From NCBI GenBank assembly GCA_019843655.1, contig JACDQD010000008.1, positions 14,604,442-14,668,441 on the forward strand: a stretch of 64,000 nt of DNA. The letters are read 5' to 3'. Position 1 is the first letter of the stretch; every line of letters starts with the position of its first letter. This DNA is from Lethocerus indicus (Eukaryota; Arthropoda; Insecta; Hemiptera; Belostomatidae). The translations under genes and the position numbers were made by a program. A model generated the notes under the pieces. It worked only from the letters and a program-made list of their open reading frames with translations, was not told the DNA's origin and made no database searches. Positions 14,820 through 26,199 of the stretch are shown in pieces.

Positions 14820-17800
14820 AATAACCCCAGCTACAGATAGAATTTTGACCCCCCCAACTTGAAATTATCTTTTTCGAAATGAAAACACCACTCCAACAAA
14901 CCCGCCCCATTCACTTTTCGAGTGACGAAAGTCAAGAGTCGTCCATGGATTAACGTACTTTTAAACCACATTGCCCGGTATTGTAGAAAATTAACATCTC
15001 TACTTACAGCGACCGACTTCCACTTTCTGATTCGTTTCTCCCCAAAACTATCTACGGTTTCGCCAACGGTTGGTAAAAGAAATCCCCGGTACGAGTGTTA
15101 ATCCGTTAGGGGAGAGTTAAAAGCCGACATGCAGGACAGAAAGACAGATTAGGACGGGTATGCCCAACTAACGAGGGACGAGGGCTCCGTTAGTAAACCA
15201 GGATAATGCCATTAGGTCCGAATGATTAATCCCGCCCCCGTTACAAATAAACACCGACTGGAAAATCGATTATTTCTGGATCCACGCCGGCATTTTCTGA
15301 TGAAAATTCGTAGAAAAGTTGATGAGGCGTTTCTAGAACGCCCACCGTGGAGTATTAAAAAAAACCTCTCTACATATCTCCTATAAGTCTAAAATCCGCA
15401 TTTAAAAATCTAACAAAATATAATACCATTATTAAATTATATGCATAAAATTGGAGCGCTATTAATGTAGACTAAAATGCTTTAAACCAAGATTTATACA
15501 TTTTAACACCAATTTTCAAATTCCGGAAACACATTCCGAACCAAGGCAAGTTTGATGAAATTGACCCCATTTTTTTTAATATTAAAACTTACGCCTTAAA
15601 TATTCTACCGCTACGAAAACGTAGTTGAAACCGTCCGTGGCTTAATATAACTTATTTGTTCCATCTCGGGTTCACAAAATAGGTCGGTAGGCAATTTTAA
15701 ATGTAAATTACCAAAACTAATCACAACTTTCTTCATACTTAACCCGAATTTGAATTCTTATTGAAATTTAAATTTTGAACTAATTTCGTCCGTAATTTAT
15801 GCTTTCCGAAATTTCCATCGGTGCTTCTCGTCTACTTGCTTACTCCCACGCCCTGCTGTTCCGTCGCAGGTCCACAGTTACAGATTCAAATGAGGTCTTA
15901 TACATTTTGAGAGGGTTTTAATTGAAAAAAATTCATTTGTCCGTGACTATTGTCGGTAGTATAAAAGGCCCCCAGTCAGTATACAACGGAAATGCCTCCA
16001 CGTGCTCGGATAGGGGTAGAGGGCTTTTCTCGGAAACGAGGAAAAGTTTGCTTGACGAAGTCTGTCTGGGAGATGGAACAACGGTAATAATGAACCCACG
16101 ATGAAGAGTAAATTAGTTCAGAAGTTAAAGAACCAGACGCCAGGCAGTATTGAGAGCAAAACTTTCAGACATACCACAGAGACATGAACTTAAAAATTGA
16201 CTCTCCCCATTATACTCATAGATATGACCTTTATTATGGATTTCTTCTTCTTAAATATTTAAAACGCGCCCGGACACTTCGTGGAAACTATCTTAATCTT
16301 AGCAAGGCCTGATGGGCGCTCAATCAATTTTGTTGGAAAATATTTTGATTTAGGCCAGCCATTACGGCTTAGTAGTGCCAACCTAAGTCTTTAAAAGTAG
16401 GAGAGAAGTTTTTTGACGAGGTCTGCTAGACGCGTCCATAAACTCGTTGTGGAAGAAGAAGATATTACGAAGATAAGTTTTATAATAAAATAAAAAGCAT
16501 TATCATCATGTTTTATATAGGACTCTCCGGTTCTATGGATTATAAAACAGAAGTAATGAGTCTATTAAATAATACAGTTTTTGTGACGTAATTCATATTT
16601 AACATATTTTCAAAAACCGATGGGCGCTCCACACGTTTAGTCTGCTAGAATTTATATGTGAGGAAAATTAAGTCCTGCCTCGGTCCAATGCGTTCACTCC
16701 GCATCACTGTTGGACTATGTCCGACCTCTATCTCCAACCTTAGGAATTTCCCTCAATTTATAACCTATGAAAGAAGAAATACAGGGATACGTTCGAATGT
16801 ATTCTTGAAGTGTGAACGTAATTACCCGTCTAAATACGACACCTTCCCCTCAAAATTCTCAATCACAAAAGGGCTCTACTTCATTGTTGTACTTGCCGGA
16901 GTTGTCGGGCCACAGTACATTTCAGAAACTACAACATATCGAGAACAGTTCAAGTTTCCAAACACGGGAAAAAACCCCACGGGGTTCTTACCGCAGTGTT
17001 ACGCCATCCTACCGGAAGTTAGTTAGTGATAATTAGCTTTCTGGTTCGGAAACCTTCACTAGATTAAAAGTGAGTTTGGTCACGGTAGGTAATATTTTTA
17101 TTTTTGCATTGGCGTAAACATCCAACTGGAGTTCATTGATTGCCAGGGATAAAAAACTTTACATTCGTGAAAATCTAATTTCAAAATGGTTCGGTTTAGA
17201 GCAGTTACAATATGTTTGAATAAAAGTGGTGCCTACCACTCGAAAGTGGTATCTCGGTTACTGATACTCGCGGACTTATTTATACCTACCGAGTATCCCT
17301 TTAACACCAAAACCCTCTTATAAAAATTACTAAAATAACCTTATCACCGCAATGTATTCTATCTTTTAATTGTACTTGCATAGATAGTGGTCTTTCCCAT
17401 TTGTTTGATAATCAATTTTAACAAGAGATACGGTGGGCTTTGTATTAAATATTAACCTTATAACTTCTGCGAATATGCAGTAAATTAATATATCACAATA
17501 TTTTTCACAATTTATGTTGATAATTTTCATTGAAAACATTGAAACGGCATCAGGGTGAGAGTTCCAAATAAGTTAGGAATCAACATTAGGGAAGACATTA
17601 ATTAATTATTATTGATATCTTAAATTGATTGCAACTCATTGATGATTAATTGATTTGCACTCATTAAAAGTTATAAATTATATAAAAATACGCGGTATCA
17701 CATTGTAAAGAAATTTAGAATTCGCTCTTTATTAATTAAACGTACGGCGCCGTATGTAGGCAGACCAGCATTACGCGACGGCCTGTCAGTTTAGTATCCC

Positions 17801-19745
17801 TCAGCGCCGGCTTTATCCGGAGTAACTGAGAAAATAAATACACAAATCAAACGTTATAACTGGGTGGCTTGAGGTTTCCACACAAAACGTTAGGGCTGGA
17901 TGCCAAATTCGATCTAATGATCGGTTCTAAAAGCATTTACACGCAAAACAATTACTGGCGAGTCATCGCGAAAAACAGTATCGGGAGCGAAACAATGAAA
18001 CAATTAATTCCCAAGTTTTTCATTCCACTGCTTTTAGGTTTTAATCGAACAATTAATAACAGATATAGTATAATATTTATGTAAATAATTAATAGACATC
18101 GTGATCCCTTCGATCTCTGAAATTGGTAAGTAGTCCTCGAATATATTGAATTTAAAATATACAAATATAGAATTAAACAACGTATACTACTGATATATCC
18201 GATTTTTTGTCTTACATTGCAGTCAGTTTCGTTACATCGGTGAACGGACGCTTCGTTACCACATGCGTACGTATCCCACTAGAATTGATTTTTATATTAG
18301 TCAAGTTTTTTAATGCTAATGTATTCGGGGAAAAAAAATAGCAACGTGTTAGCCTCGTGAGGACGGGTCCGCCGTTGGTACTTGTTAAAATTCTTGGCAG
18401 GAAGGAGCCGGGGACAAGTTCTCTCGTGGAATGAGATTGGGCTAATTTGGGCGCTGGTGACGACCCACGTTTCCCAATTACCCCTGCCGATGTCTACACT
18501 TCAGACATCTGTCTCCTAGACTGGGACCTTTCCAGTGCAACGTTGTTTTTTTTCCCCCAGTTTCATAATTCACCACTACAGATATTTCAAGGCGCTCTTC
18601 AACCGGCCGAGGTTCTTACCGCGGATATTTAATGGTCACGCCTTAACGGTCAGCGTTGTGTCCGATCAGCCTCACTGTAATAATTGCCTATACAAATATA
18701 CTGCGAAGTTGAAAATTACAGTGTGGAGAACTAGATAGTAACAATGTACAATAGTGCAGATTGCGCTATCTAGTGATTGCATTTTTTTCACTCTTTTACT
18801 GTTACAACTTTGAAAAAATACAACGAGCAACATTGATTTTTATTAAATTTATTTAGTTATTTATACATTTAGGTCACGCGGACACTTCCTTTCCAGGCGT
18901 GATCCCAAGAACCGGAAGATTAAAAGCCGAAAGTGGCAGAAGACTGCACTTAACCGCGTGGGGCCTGGAATAAACATCCTTTATCTTCACGGTCACTGCA
19001 GCCGAAACCGTTTACCACGCCAATGCAGTAAAACCCGTCCCACTCTTCCTAACAAAATGTTGGCAGCGTTTCAAAAATTATTTCCCAATTGCGGTCCCGG
19101 CCGACCGAATAAATCTCGTATAACGAAACTTGGCCGCCGGGTCAGGTTAAAAACGGCGTAAATCGTCTAAATTCGATGCGATTCGAATTTTTGGCAGATT
19201 TCAATTGCGTTTTCCGCGTCGCACTTACAAAGTTTAATTGGCACGACTATTAGCTAGGCGGTCTGTATAATGGCCGGAAAACTCGTGTTACTCTTTTGCC
19301 ACAATCGATGTATTAAAATCATATTTTTGACGTCCGGACAATTAAGTTGAGATATCGATACTATCGTACGACCGTTTTTAAGGCAGGAAATGGTGTAGAA
19401 ATTTTCATGTAGAAGAATGAAAACCTTTTCCTCGAAAGTACCAAACATTGCCATTCAAATCCATTCACTGCTCATTTCTTTAATATTAACTCGGTTTTGT
19501 ATCCGTTTCATTTACCTACTTTTGGTGCCTAATTTACGGAGTACCGTTGATGAAGGCGGAAAGCCAGAAATTGCCTTAGATCAGATTTCTGAGAATAACA
19601 TTTTCCAAACATAGGTTTTATATCAAAATATCATAACAATTGATAGTCTTTAGCCGTAAAACACCCTCTCGTGGAATTTACTTTTGGCATCTTCACAGGT
19701 AGGATATCATCATAAGGAGCAACACAGAATCGAGGCTTCCCAATG

Positions 19746-19772
<27 letters not shown>
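19746..19772. repeat. (TA)n microsatellite
   Basis: About 13 TA units in intergenic sequence. Confidence 0.9.
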
Positions 19773-19776
<4 letters not shown>

Positions 19777-20643
19777 TAAATAACTTCAGATTAGAATACA
19801 AGTATATATTTAATAATAATTTGCCACTAGAATCGAATATATAAGCCGGTAGGGCCGGCTTCGATGCGTCCATATGGCACGGAACGAATACTAACTACAG
19901 TTCATGTGATAAAATCTCAACCGCGAGATTCACATGCGATGAAACCATAGAAGCTTTCAGACGTACCCAATCTATCTGGCAAATTAGTTTGCCTCCAGTT
20001 TGTCCGCTCCCAAATGCGTACGGAATTACACCAACGGCGACCGTATTCATAAAAGAGTCGAGAAATATTATTTTATGGAAACGCAGAATGAAACGTTACA
20101 CAATGCTGCAAGTTTTTACGCTGACAAATAAATAATTGTTTATATAATTGTTGGATTTATTAAGGAGATAGAAGAGTTGGTGCGATTTCGTCAAGCGTTC
20201 ATATGGTTTTGTAGGGGGAAAAAAAAAGGAGGTAAAAATTCGCGACTGTCAACCCCCTTTATATATACCGCAGAAACATATTGTTGGCCCTTATTGCCGC
20301 GTCTGTCGTCATAACTGTAGAGCAGAATTATATAAGGAATCGATTCGTGCTAAAAGGACAACCGTGGAAATCGGTCCATCGACGGTACCAATAATCCAAA
20401 TAGGATTATCCCGATGGCGCAACTACCTCCGCTTTCCTGCAGATCTGGATCCGATTCTGGATTGCGCCTAACTTGTGGGGTCGCTCTCCCAACTTGGTGC
20501 CGGCTTAAAACTAGGCACTCGTGTCGCGAATGCGAGCAGCCCGAATGCCCACTCGAACATTAATTGGACTTTGGACTTTGCCCGAGGACTCACCCGCTTA
20601 TTTCGTCAGCGTGCTCTATTTAAACTGGAGAGGAAAAACCCCG

Positions 20644-20684
20644 TTGTATTACGATATTAGACAACGCCTAATATCGTAATACAA
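20644..20684. repeat. Perfect 17-bp inverted repeat with 7-nt loop
   Basis: TTGTATTACGATATTAG at 20644-20660 and its exact complement at 20668-20684 surround ACAACGC. It is in intergenic sequence with no gene on either side within several hundred bases. Confidence 0.9.
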
Positions 20685-21515
20685 ATGTTTTTAGACTTTT
20701 CGAAACGTTTTTCTTCTTTTCCTTAGATGAGCGCGCTTTATTAATATCGCGTTGTTGGTCTCTCCACAGGTGCTGAAATCACAATTACCTAGGTTAAATA
20801 TTATAACTGTATTATGAAAATAGTATGACCTTTTTAGAGCTTTCTGCAATAATTCTACGGTCTAATTTATTTAGTATTTATTTTTGTTGCTTGTCTAAAA
20901 ATCGTAGCAAGCCGTTTTAGTTCATACTTGCTGAAATAAACCCTCCCTACTGTCAAAATATTATTGAAGAAATGAAATAATAAAAAGGTGAGCCGTACCC
21001 AACATTGCGGACCGGTAGTTACCGCGTTGTTAGTGGAATTGGAAAAGATAAAGGCGACTATAGAGGAAAACTATAGAGGAAAAGTGGAACGAGCAGTTCG
21101 GTGTCCGTAGTACTGATAGAGGAATCGTGTAACCTGTTAGAGGTATGGTAGGTGAACGGAGGACGACGAGAGGAGAACATATGTCGGGCGATTGGCGGGT
21201 CCTTCAGCAGGACAACTATCAATGACACCGCCTTCCCTTCACCACCTCCCCGCCCCCAACATATTATGCCAATGCCTAATTTCATATCCATGAGTAATCC
21301 TCCAAAGTACGCAGGTGCTTGCGGTACCATTTTCCCGCGAAATGTGTGCAGTTACATAATGTTGGCTGCCCGTATACAATTTCTGTCAGAATAATTTAAA
21401 TTTATGAGGTTTAAAAAACAAATTAAGTAATTGTAAAGATCTAGTTTCCGGTCGGATATAAAAATACAATTTATTGTAATGTCGTATAATCCCCGTAACA
21501 ATATTTGGCGACTCA

Positions 21516-21613
21516 CCATCGTCGAAATAGCTGGTGGGTGTAGCTCGGACGGTCTGGGTTGATACCAGATAGAGGACCAGGAGGGAGGCCAAACATACCA
21601 GCTGAGTCCTCAT
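21516..21613 (-). CDS. First coding exon of an unidentified secreted protein (signal peptide)
   Basis: ATG at 21613 opens a 32-codon segment: MRTQLVCLASLLVLYLVSTQ is a clear signal peptide, followed by TVRATPTSYFDD. It ends at a strong donor GATG|GTGAGT at about 21517, in phase 1. A TATA promoter lies about 250 bp upstream. Exon size, signal length, acidic Y-x-x-D end and phase-1 intron resemble the first exon of the agatoxin-like gene 4.5 kb away, so a related small neuropeptide or secreted peptide is possible. No second exon with a cystine pattern or amidation site was found between 13 and 21.4 kb, so the product is unknown and the gene may have a long intron. Confidence 0.65.
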
Positions 21614-21857
21614 GACCGCTCCAGTCTCCGACCCGCGATTCGAAAGTCTGCCTTTGCGCGGAGGGTCCGCCTGTCTTTAATCTATCTTAAATGTATATGA
21701 GACCGTCCGCCCTAGACGGAATATCGGGACGACGGAGGAACGTGGACGAGAGAAAATCTATCAGGCTCTGTCGTCAGACGAGGGGGGGGTAGGCGGTGCG
21801 TGAGCTGCGTTCGGATGGCGGTACGAGAATGACTCGGGTGGGCGGGACCGGCACCGC

Positions 21858-21864
21858 TTATATA
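21858..21864 (-). promoter_or_regulatory. TATA box upstream of the 21.6-kb signal-peptide exon
   Basis: TATATAA on the - strand is followed about 30 bp downstream by a TCATTC initiator-like site near 21829, giving a 5' UTR of roughly 215 nt. Immediately upstream on the same strand is a G-rich tract. Confidence 0.6.
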
Positions 21865-21878
21865 GGCGAGGCTCGCCC

Positions 21879-21914
21879 ACCCCCCTCCACCCTCCCTCCC
21901 TCCCTCCCTCCGCC
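21879..21914 (-). repeat. (GGGA)n tract with G-quadruplex potential, just upstream of a TATA box
   Basis: The + strand reads CACCC followed by CCCTCCACC and five CCCT/CCCTC units. The - (coding) strand therefore carries at least five G-runs of three or more separated by single A or short spacers, the canonical form for a G-quadruplex. Confidence 0.6.
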
Positions 21915-23694
21915 CACACACACACAAACCTGCGCAACGCAACATTAAAACTTGCCGTATTAAATGTGGCCGAGGCGGCTCTCGGCTCCAGTCGATACCC
22001 CGCAGATCCTCCGTCCGAAAGCCCCCCCCTCCCACATATCATCGTCGGTGGTATTAGATCGGTGAAATCGTAGTTTCGAAAATATTTAACTCGCCTATCA
22101 CACTAGCAGTCTAATCGGAAAAGCGAGATGATGGAGGAAATTAAATATCGAGAACTGATTATTCCCCATATTTCATTATTTCTGGATACGCAGTTTAATT
22201 CTTGATACGGGTATGAGTCAAGGGGAAGTAGATGCTTTGTCGACGGGAGTGCTGTAACTATTCATTTTTCATTGCGCTTATACGCACTGTTGTTAAATAA
22301 CTGGAGCCTGGTCGACCCGCGTTTCTAAATTGACTTCGGTTAATAGGGTTTAAATCCTACAGGTTGTGAGTGCAGAGATACCACTGTATCGGCAATAGAT
22401 GGGCGTAAGTAGGGCTTCACATCAGTACCGAACGATGCTGACGACGGGAGTAGGAAACGGGGCGTATAATACCCTAAAGGCTCGGTTGGCCCTAACTAGA
22501 GTGTGTCGAAATAAATAACACGACATAAAAGTGGACTGCCCGAAGGGCCGGCAATCAAGGTCGGTCTAAAGCCGAGGCGTGCGCCCCTCGAACATGAAAG
22601 GTGCACGCGACTGCCATTACTTGGAGTATGTGCATTCGTATTTTAAAAAAATTCAATTCCCGACACAAAAACGGCCTTTCCGTGAAGCCCGAAGTTGAAA
22701 CGATTTCGGGGGTAGAGACAGTTTTTACGTGTCCGACGTGTGACAGCTGAACAACACGTAACCCCATTATATTCCTCCATCTTGTTTCTTTTCTTTACTA
22801 CCTGGTCAAAGCGGGCATTTAATTTTGTTATGGTTCTAAGCTGAATCGGTTTCGGTTTTAGCCATTCGTTAGTAAGTTAGTGAGGCACTATGCCTCTTGT
22901 ACTTCTGCTGGAACGATACCGCTAAGACAAGACGCCAGGTAGTAACGCACACTTTAGGGGATGCTACTTACGTATTTGACGTATTATTATTTGCTATCGA
23001 TTTTTCGAGATTATTTTTAGCCCCTTAAACAATTTTCCCTATAACGGCCTATAAGCTCTAAAGAGGAACATTACATTATATTGTTCGGTTGACATATTAC
23101 GAGGGGACACTATCTGTAAGCGTTAATCGGGCTGCCGGCAAGTGTACTCGAGTGGGTACTTATGTTCACTGTAGATAAGTAAAATTAATTGTTTCAAAGG
23201 TCGTCATAGCCCGTTCGCCCTACGAAACACACTTCACTTTCACGATTGAGTCGATTCATGTATCCGGATTAAAAACAAAAAAGAGAACTCCATTAAGCTA
23301 GGAGATGTTTTTTTTAAATTGTTCTAGTCTTAGATTTCTACAGAATTTAAGGGCGAAGAACTAATCCGAGTGACTTATTGTATCGACCCTGGGATTCTGA
23401 GATTTTTACCTGGGATTCGAGAGTAATAGGAATGAGGAATGAGACGGAAATGTAACTTTAAAAACCGTAGATTTTCTGTTTCTACGCGTGTCTCTGTCTC
23501 CTCGCGCTGGTCTGGTCTTTTGCTAGACCGGTTTCGGCTGCTGACTTTTTCGAAGGTTGGATGCGAGCGATGTCGAATGTCTCGGTGCAACCCCACAATT
23601 AAATGGTTTCGGCAATAACAATAAAAATTGTGAGTTTGTTAGCTAAAGTCAATTTTGATTTCCGCTTTAGTAATGGCCTTGGTAGCCATATATA
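21915..23694. other. Intergenic sequence, nothing recognised
   Basis: Upstream region of the 21.6-kb signal-peptide promoter. No exon, RNA gene or repeat was supported up to the mariner-like element. Confidence 0.5.
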
Positions 23695-24347
23695 CAGAGA
23701 GGTCCAAAAAAATGTATCCACTGTTTAAAAGTCCATAACTTGCAAACTAATTGACGGAGTTGTCTCATTTTTGGTGAAAGTGTAGCTTAAAGTCCAACTT
23801 AAAGATATCATTGTAGGTGTTCGAAATGGTCACCATTACCATCGCCGAACTGCAGCACCAACTACAGACAGCAACGTGTCCAGTTGGATATTTGCACATG
23901 AATGTACGATGGAGCCTCGAAGTTCATCCAATGTGCAAGGCTTTTGTCGATAAACGACGTCCTTTAGTGTTCCCCACAGGTTAAAGTCCAGAGGAGTTAA
24001 GTCATTTGTCTCGAATGCGACGAATCGTTAAACGTGTCGGTGGCTCTGTTTGATACTCATTTCGCCATTGCCGTTGAACCTCGTTAATGTTTTCGTAATT
24101 AAAATACCACTTCGAAACTGACTTCCTTTCATCGAATGTAAGCCTGCCATGTTTACTCGAGTAACAAGGTACAACTAACAACAAAACACTGACTATCTGT
24201 CATCTGACAAAACAAAACAACGCAATACAACGCTTGTATGGCGATTGCGCGAACTACAAACTATAACACTACCAAAAATGAGACAACTCCGTCAATTAGT
24301 TTGCAAGTTACGGACTTTTAAACAGTGGATACATTTTTTTGGACCCC

Positions 24348-24351
<4 letters not shown>
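23695..24351 (-). mobile_element. Non-autonomous Tc1/mariner-like element (657 bp) with ~80-bp terminal inverted repeats
   Basis: The ends are inverted repeats of about 80 bp differing at only two positions (CAGAGAGGTCC versus CAGAGGGGTCC, then AAAAAAATGTATCCACTG and onward) and are flanked by TA. Inside, on the - strand, an N-terminal transposase piece (24184-24002, helix-turn-helix with LTFDERKSVSKWYFN, TRLTIRRIRDK) is fused by deletion to a C-terminal piece (about 24001-23830) with LTPLDFNLWGTLKDVVY and TLDELRGSI. A frameshift separates RRW from the terminal NGDHFEHL. The DDE catalytic core is missing, so it needs transposase in trans. The near-identical ends suggest fairly recent insertion. 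It abuts a long (TA)n run. Confidence 0.88.

Positions 24352-24407
<56 letters not shown>
24352..24407. repeat. (TA)n microsatellite
   Basis: About 28 uninterrupted TA units directly follow the right end of the mariner-like element, so TA slippage may have grown from the target-site duplication. Confidence 0.95.
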
Positions 24408-24411
<4 letters not shown>

Positions 24412-24571
24412 TTGCCGGTTCAAGTCGATTCTCTTGTTTCGGGTACGGGTATTCCAGTATGGGATAATACACTGAAAAATGTTTCAGGCGCCAAGTATTA
24501 AGTCAAACCATTTATTATTGTGATATTACAAATAATACACCGCTTGAAATATAGAAAAGTGTTGTTTTCGT

Positions 24572-26109
24572 CTAGCCGAGATTGTTGAAGAGCCCCTTCC
24601 TGGCGCACCTGCAGTTGACACCCCAGAGGTTGCACCTGCAGTTGGTCGAGAGGCAGCAGTCGTTGGGCCTGTGGTCGCAGTTGCCGCCCCGCACAACGCA
24701 CCCGGCACGCCTTCAATTGCCAACACAAAGTATCTCATCAACTCCACTCAAATATCTCGTATTTCACGTCGAAAATTAAATATAAGCCGCGAATACGAAC
24801 CGAATACTGGGAATAAATGAGAGCGTATTAAAATTTAAAAACACATATTGGGGCAGAAATACAGAAAAAAATCAAATTTATCGATGACACCCGGGTTATT
24901 CTCTTCGACTAAATACTGTTGTGGTGTGCCAATATTGTGACAGCCGATTTTAATATTGAAGGTTCTTCAAACAACAAATAGGTGTTTCGCTTCACTTCAA
25001 AGAATAAGCAGGGACTGAAAACGAATTGTCCTTTACTAGTGGAGTGATGTACAGAAATAGGATAACGGGTGATTTCCTCGCGGTGTTTTAAAATTCACCA
25101 TTATAGTGAGTTAAATTTAATGTGAACGATTTCAGATTGTTCGGCAACGACCAACTGTCAACCTTTACTGTCGCGGTCGGTCTCGGATTGATGAAATAAT
25201 ATTAAAAATAAAGTATCCGAGCCGCTGGTATTAACATTTTAATATCGATATTACGATACAATCGGAAGTATATAAAATTTACAATTTCGTAGACGAACCG
25301 ATTCTGTAAAATCGAAGATAAAGATAGGAGACGACTGTATACTCACTTGTCCTCGTTGTGCACAAGCCTCAGCCTGTCGTAGTCAACGAACTGGTCGGAT
25401 TCATCTGTAAAAGAATTAATTATACTTTAAAACCGGTCTAATAAAACTGCAATTTGTTCGATTGTGCCAAAATTAACCGGAGTATCGAATAATTTTCTCT
25501 AAATAGTCTACCGTGTGTAGACAGCAATATTGTGCCTATCGACTGTATTATTGTGTCGATGGGCACAATATAGTTTTACGAAATTGGGGGATGCGCGCTG
25601 TGATTCGAATTTTGTACGCTTACAAGTCGCGACTAAACAAAATCGGAAAAGGAGAAAAGACATCGGGACATCGCCGATTGAATCCTGTAATGCAAATATC
25701 ATAGAGGTCGGTGGCGTTGAGAGCAAAGATTCGGTATTAATAGAATTGAGATTGTGAGGGCTGCAATTGGAGCTTATAATAGAAATGACGGCGTAAGTTG
25801 AGTTGCAGGAGGAATCTCGGAGCGGACTCATTTTAGAGCGATAAATCGAGAAATTCGATATGCACGGAGAAATATTAAAGCGAGGTTGCCGCGATAGAGG
25901 TCCGACATGTAAGATGTAGGTAAAAATGTATTCCAGAAGGCAGAAGGTTATTGGTGATAATTGTCCGATTGAAAAAAGCTAACTGGTGTTATTTGTTGAA
26001 TGAATGGAAATGTGTTACCGTATGGCATGTAGTCGGGCGGGGAGCCGCTGGCGCTGTGGAAGAGGGCGAGGGAGACGATGGCGAAGAGGAGGAACAGTTT
26101 GGCGTCCAT
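24572..26109 (-). CDS. Agatoxin-like peptide (ALP) precursor, inhibitor-cystine-knot neuropeptide, three exons, 95 aa
   Basis: Exons are 26109-26019 (30 codons + 1 base, donor G|GTAACA), 25404-25347 (58 nt, donor GTGAGT) and 24710-24572 (stop TAG), all in consistent phase. Residues 1-22 are a signal peptide (MDAKLFLLFAIVSLALFHSA). An acidic propeptide of about 28 residues ends in a dibasic Lys-Arg created exactly at the exon 2/3 junction. The mature peptide of about 44 residues has eight cysteines in the order C-x6-C-x6-CC-x4-C-x-C-x6-C-x-C, with the core NCDHRPNDCC and CRCNLWG, and a C-terminal Gly suited to amidation. This matches the conserved insect agatoxin-like peptides, named for resemblance to a spider U8-agatoxin but expressed in insect neuroendocrine tissue. 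A venom role cannot be judged from sequence. AATAAA lies at 24511-24516 (- strand), and a TATA box lies about 75 bp upstream of the ATG. Confidence 0.92.
25527..25571. repeat. 17-bp hairpin in intron 1 of the agatoxin-like gene
   Basis: ATATTGTGCCTATCGAC (25527-25543) pairs with GTCGATGGGCACAATAT (25555-25571). The single mismatch becomes a G-U pair on one RNA strand. The loop is 11 nt. Confidence 0.85.
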
Positions 26110-26183
26110 TGCGTTCGGTTGGTCGAGTTGGTCGGCTGTTGGAGAGATGCTGCGAGTGTGATGCCGGGAACGGCGTCCGCCGG

Positions 26184-26192
26184 CTATATATA
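26184..26192 (-). promoter_or_regulatory. TATA box of the ALP gene
   Basis: TATATATAG on the - strand sits about 75 bp before the ALP start codon, placing transcription start near 26155 and giving a ~45-50-nt 5' UTR. A CCAAT-type sequence (CCCAATCAG on the + strand) lies about 30 bp further upstream. Confidence 0.6.
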
Positions 26193-26199
26193 CGGCCAG

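Larger units (their letters stand above)
13235..21515. other. Intergenic or intronic sequence without recognised exons
   Basis: This would contain the second exon of the 21.6-kb signal-peptide gene if its intron is short, but none was recognised. A 122-codon + frame at 16658-17026 lacks codon bias and known motifs and is probably chance. Simple (CT)n, (GA)n and (TA)n tracts and a perfect hairpin at 20.65 kb are the visible structures. Confidence 0.45.

Noticed and set aside
16658..17026. 122-codon open frame on the + strand
   Set aside because: No codon bias, no recognisable motif, no flanking splice or promoter signals; length is within chance for this GC content.
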